Of a stretch of 15,368 nucleotides of DNA, positions 13,926 to 15,368 are shown piece after piece (position 1 is the stretch's first letter; each line of letters begins with the position of its first letter). Source of the DNA: CAYGZQ01 sp964354375 [NCBI: uncultured Planctomycetota bacterium] (GTDB lineage Bacteria; JAJVIF01; JAPKYR01); NCBI GenBank assembly GCA_964354375.1, contig CAYGZQ010000016.1:52738-68105 (forward strand), read 5' to 3'. The notes under the pieces were generated by a model that did not search any database, was not told where the DNA came from, and was given only the letters and a program-made list of their open reading frames with translations. The translations under genes and the position numbers were made by a program.

Positions 13926-13971
13926 TGAGAAACGAAAAGCCGAAGATACGCTGTCTAAGGGCTTTTTCTCA
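13926..13971 (+). terminator. Intrinsic terminator of the lipoprotein gene
   Basis: TGAGAAA (13926-13932) and AAAAGCC (13935-13941) together pair with the segment GGCTTTTTCTCA (13960-13971), with a small bulge. The core is the classical AAAAGCC...GGCTTTTT arrangement with a T5 run at 13963-13967. Because the outer arms are A/T complementary, it could act on both strands and also stop any minus-strand readthrough from the SRP RNA side. Confidence 0.6.
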
Positions 13972-13987
13972 GCGTCAAGCTCGGGTC

Positions 13988-13995
13988 AAAAAAAA
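13988..13995 (-). terminator. T-tract terminator of the SRP RNA
   Basis: Eight consecutive A on the plus strand read as U8 immediately after the terminal helix of the SRP RNA. The RNA's own closing stem plus the U-tract makes an intrinsic terminator. Confidence 0.75.
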
Positions 13996-13996
13996 T

Positions 13997-14095
13997 GCCG
14001 ACCGACATCGACCGCACAACAGACGTTCCGCTTACCGCTGCTTCCTTCCGGACCTGACGGGGTTCACGGTGCCCGCTCGCGACGCGCCGATCGGC
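13997..14095 (-). ncRNA. ffs: Bacterial small SRP RNA (4.5S RNA)
   Basis: The minus strand contains the invariant SRP domain IV sequence GGTCCGGAAGGAAGCAGC (within plus 14037-14058), with the GGAA tetraloop and the asymmetric loop that binds Ffh. The flanks are complementary: the 5' end GCCGATCGGC (plus 14086-14095) pairs with the 3' end GTCGGTCGGC (just after the T-tract) over ten positions, counting two G-U pairs. That fixes a hairpin of about 99 nt, the size of the small bacterial type lacking the Alu domain. It acts with Ffh and FtsY in co-translational targeting of membrane and secreted proteins. A promoter and U8 tract flank it exactly. With its terminators it fills most of the 324-bp stretch without protein genes (13909-14232). 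Confidence 0.95.
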
Positions 14096-14101
14096 AGAGA
14101 G

Positions 14102-14130
14102 AGTATACCCGCCGAGGTTGAACCGGGCAA
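14102..14130 (-). promoter_or_regulatory. Promoter of the SRP RNA gene
   Basis: On the minus strand TTGCCC (plus 14125-14130) and TATACT (plus 14102-14107) are separated by exactly 17 bp. The -10 ends 7 nt before the first paired base of the SRP RNA (14095), so promoter and RNA 5' end agree. The same TATACT -10 is used by the catabolic operon promoter. Confidence 0.7.
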
Positions 14131-14169
14131 GTGACGACCGTGGATGGGATAGGTGCGCGCCGGTCCGTC

Positions 14170-14198
14170 AAAAAAAACGGCAGGCTGGAAAGCCTGCC
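14170..14198 (-). terminator. Strong intrinsic terminator of the DUF948-YtxH operon
   Basis: On the minus strand an 8-bp perfect stem, GGCAGGCT with AGCCTGCC (plus 14179-14186 and 14191-14198), has a 4-nt loop and is followed by G and then eight T (plus 14170-14177). It begins about 35 bp after the YtxH stop codon. Confidence 0.92.
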
Positions 14199-14232
14199 TC
14201 ACGAAGCCGCTTCTTCAACAATCCCTGTGAGC

Positions 14233-14670
14233 CTACGCCTTGCCGGATTCGGCTTCCTCGTCGGCATCCGCTTCCGCCGCTCTCAGCTCTTCCATGGTTT
14301 TCTTGTAACCTTCCTTGGCGGCGCGTGTGACCTTGCCGGTGACTTCCTTCATGGTTGCGGCGGTCTCGGTGATCGTGGCGCCCATCTTCCTGGCCCTGCC
14401 GGTCATTTCTCCGGCGGTAGTTCGCGCGCGCTCGGACACCCGTCCGTACGTCTCCGCCGCACGACCGCCAACATCGCCCGCGACCGTCTTCGCACGCGAT
14501 CCTATCTCGGTCGCGAACTCCTTGATCTGCTCCCGCGTCTCTCGACCGGACTTCGGTGCAAGAAGGATCCCCAGCGCTGCGCCGACCAGCAGCCCCATTC
14601 CGAATCCAGCGGCCAGATACCGTATGGTGTCCGCCGAGTAGTCGCTCCGATAATCGTCATCTCTGGTCAT
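14233..14670 (-). CDS. YtxH domain-containing protein
   Basis: This 145-residue protein has an N-terminal hydrophobic segment and the typical YtxH signature GLLVGAALGILLAPKSGRET (about 25-44), which marks a single membrane anchor followed by a soluble tail. The remaining about 100 residues are highly charged and Ala/Thr/Glu-rich with heptad-like spacing, probably a long amphipathic helix similar to apolipoprotein or LEA-like repeats. ATG 14670 has AGGAG about 8 nt upstream. It lies 20 bp after the DUF948 gene, and both end at a strong terminator. YtxH proteins are linked to general stress in Bacillus, but their molecular role is unknown, so I give no function. Confidence 0.88.
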   Translation of the reverse strand: MTRDDDYRSDYSADTIRYLAAGFGMGLLVGAALGILLAPKSGRETREQIKEFATEIGSRAKTVAGDVGGRAAETYGRVSERARTTAGEMTGRARKMGATITETAATMKEVTGKVTRAAKEGYKKTMEELRAAEADADEEAESGKA

Positions 14671-14690
14671 ATTTCATCTCCTCATTCTAT

Positions 14691-15128
14691 TCATTCTATC
14701 TCGATTTCGTCTTTGCCCGAACGTTGATACTCCCCAAGCACCTTTGCCCCCTCCATCAGCCCCGCGAACAGCCCCTTCAGCGTGTGCGCGATCGGCACAA
14801 CCCCTCCTCGTATCGCTCCCGTCGTCGCCCTCGCATCGTCAGTCACCCTCTCCAGGTTCTCTATGAGCCTCCCGACTTCCTCGCCCCGCTCCCCAAGCTC
14901 CCTGGTAAACGGCTCAATGTTCTTCAGGGACTGATCGATACTGCTCATTATCGGCTTAAGCTCGTCGTCGATGCTCGTCACTTTCTCATTGAGATTCTCG
15001 ACGAGGGCGATGAGTTTATCGATAAGCCCCTTCAGGAACAACGCGATGAAAAAAAACGCGACTGCCACAAGTGCGAATCCCACTCCCTGAATAAGCACAA
15101 GCAGAAGGGCCGTATTCGTGTCATTCAC
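14691..15128 (-). CDS. DUF948 membrane-anchored coiled-coil protein
   Basis: This 145-residue protein has one N-terminal transmembrane helix (about residues 7-33, LLLVLIQGVGFALVAVAFFF). A predicted coiled coil follows (about 34-100, LIDKLIALVENLNEKVTSID onward), then a short basic/Gly region and an acidic tail. This fits the DUF948 family, which often neighbours YtxH genes. I choose GTG 15128, preceded by AAGGAG about 9 nt upstream; no in-frame ATG precedes the membrane helix. It is the first gene of a two-gene operon with its own promoter. Function is unknown; a role in envelope stress or cell shape is only inferred from similar pairs. Confidence 0.85.
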   Translation of the reverse strand: MNDTNTALLLVLIQGVGFALVAVAFFFIALFLKGLIDKLIALVENLNEKVTSIDDELKPIMSSIDQSLKNIEPFTRELGERGEEVGRLIENLERVTDDARATTGAIRGGVVPIAHTLKGLFAGLMEGAKVLGEYQRSGKDEIEIE

Positions 15129-15188
15129 CGTTGTAGCTCCTTACTACCCTTTCCTTCGACAGGAAACCGTGCACCTCAAGGGGGCACT

Positions 15189-15217
15189 ATATTATAATCG
15201 TTTGCAGATGGTGTCAA
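15189..15217 (-). promoter_or_regulatory. Promoter of the DUF948-YtxH operon
   Basis: On the minus strand a perfect -35, TTGACA (plus 15212-15217), is followed by overlapping -10 candidates: TAATAT at 17-bp spacing (plus 15189-15194) and TATAAT at 15-bp spacing (plus 15191-15196). The predicted start is near 15182, about 55 nt before the GTG start. Confidence 0.7.
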
Positions 15218-15263
15218 ACTCACGGGTGGCGAAGAAAATCGGGTGCATCCGGAAATTGACTTT

Positions 15264-15366
15264 CCACCTCACCCCCCTAGCCCCCCTCTCCACAATTAAA
15301 CCTCACCCCCTAGCCCCCTCTCCCTCCGCCGCGGCGGATGGAGAGGGGGCTAGGGGGGTGAGGTGG
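15264..15366. repeat. C-rich palindromic repeat, CCTCACCCCCTAGCCCCC family
   Basis: Two direct copies of a C-rich unit lie at 15267-15291 and 15301-15323. An inverted copy, GGGGGCTAGGGGGGTGAGG and flanks, lies at 15340-15366. The second copy and the inverted copy form a long hairpin whose apex contains the perfect 12-bp palindrome CCGCCGCGGCGG (15326-15337). It is a dispersed palindromic repeat, probably cut by the right window edge, located upstream of the DUF948 promoter. Confidence 0.8.
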
Positions 15367-15368
15367 AG

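Noticed and set aside
14556-15197. 213-codon plus-strand frame
   Set aside because: It is antisense to the DUF948 and YtxH genes and crosses their intergenic region. It is low-complexity and Arg/Pro-rich, without a ribosome binding site.

Overview
The window comes from a GC-rich bacterium that I cannot place in a phylum. Evidence that it is bacterial: a small 4.5S-type SRP RNA, sigma-70-like promoters, strong Shine-Dalgarno sites, a lipoprotein signal peptide and YtxH/DUF948 genes. One block (HMG-CoA synthase, SCP2-type thiolase, DUF35 protein) is of the type best known from archaea. Intergenic spaces hold several unrelated families of short palindromic repeats, as is common in uncultivated environmental lineages.

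Positions 97-10753 read as one long minus-strand gene train. In transcription order it runs: promoter (about 10884-10913) and a long structured leader, acyl-CoA dehydrogenase, archaeal-type HMG-CoA synthase, thiolase, DUF35 Zn-ribbon/OB protein, a possible weak terminator, methylcrotonyl-CoA carboxylase carboxyltransferase subunit, a three-gene insert (stand-alone class III nucleotidyl cyclase, MntA-type antitoxin, HepT-type toxin), methylglutaconyl-CoA hydratase, biotin carboxylase, biotin carboxyl carrier protein, a repeat-rich spacer, and pyrE. The metabolic genes fit leucine/isovalerate breakdown: isovaleryl-CoA to methylcrotonyl-CoA, then methylglutaconyl-CoA, then HMG-CoA. The usual last enzyme, HMG-CoA lyase, is absent from the visible operon, and HMG-CoA synthase, thiolase and DUF35 stand in its place. 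Either this is a lyase-free route linking HMG-CoA to acetyl-CoA, or the cluster runs biosynthetically toward HMG-CoA or isovaleryl-CoA.

The insert at 3773-5125 is visibly richer in A+T than its flanks, and all three genes look like defence or toxin-antitoxin functions. It is nevertheless stitched into the operon by tight overlaps: cyclase/mntA 23 bp, mntA/hepT 4 bp, hepT/liuC 8 bp. It is the best candidate here for an undescribed system.

Positions 11020-11364 hold an unrecognised minus-strand gene. It diverges from a 762-residue plus-strand lipoprotein gene (11620-13908) that has its own promoter and terminator. The SRP RNA (13997-14095, minus) has a promoter and a T-tract. YtxH and DUF948 genes form a two-gene minus-strand operon (14233-15128) with a clear promoter and a strong terminator. 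The right edge (15264-15368) is a C-rich palindromic repeat cut by the window end.
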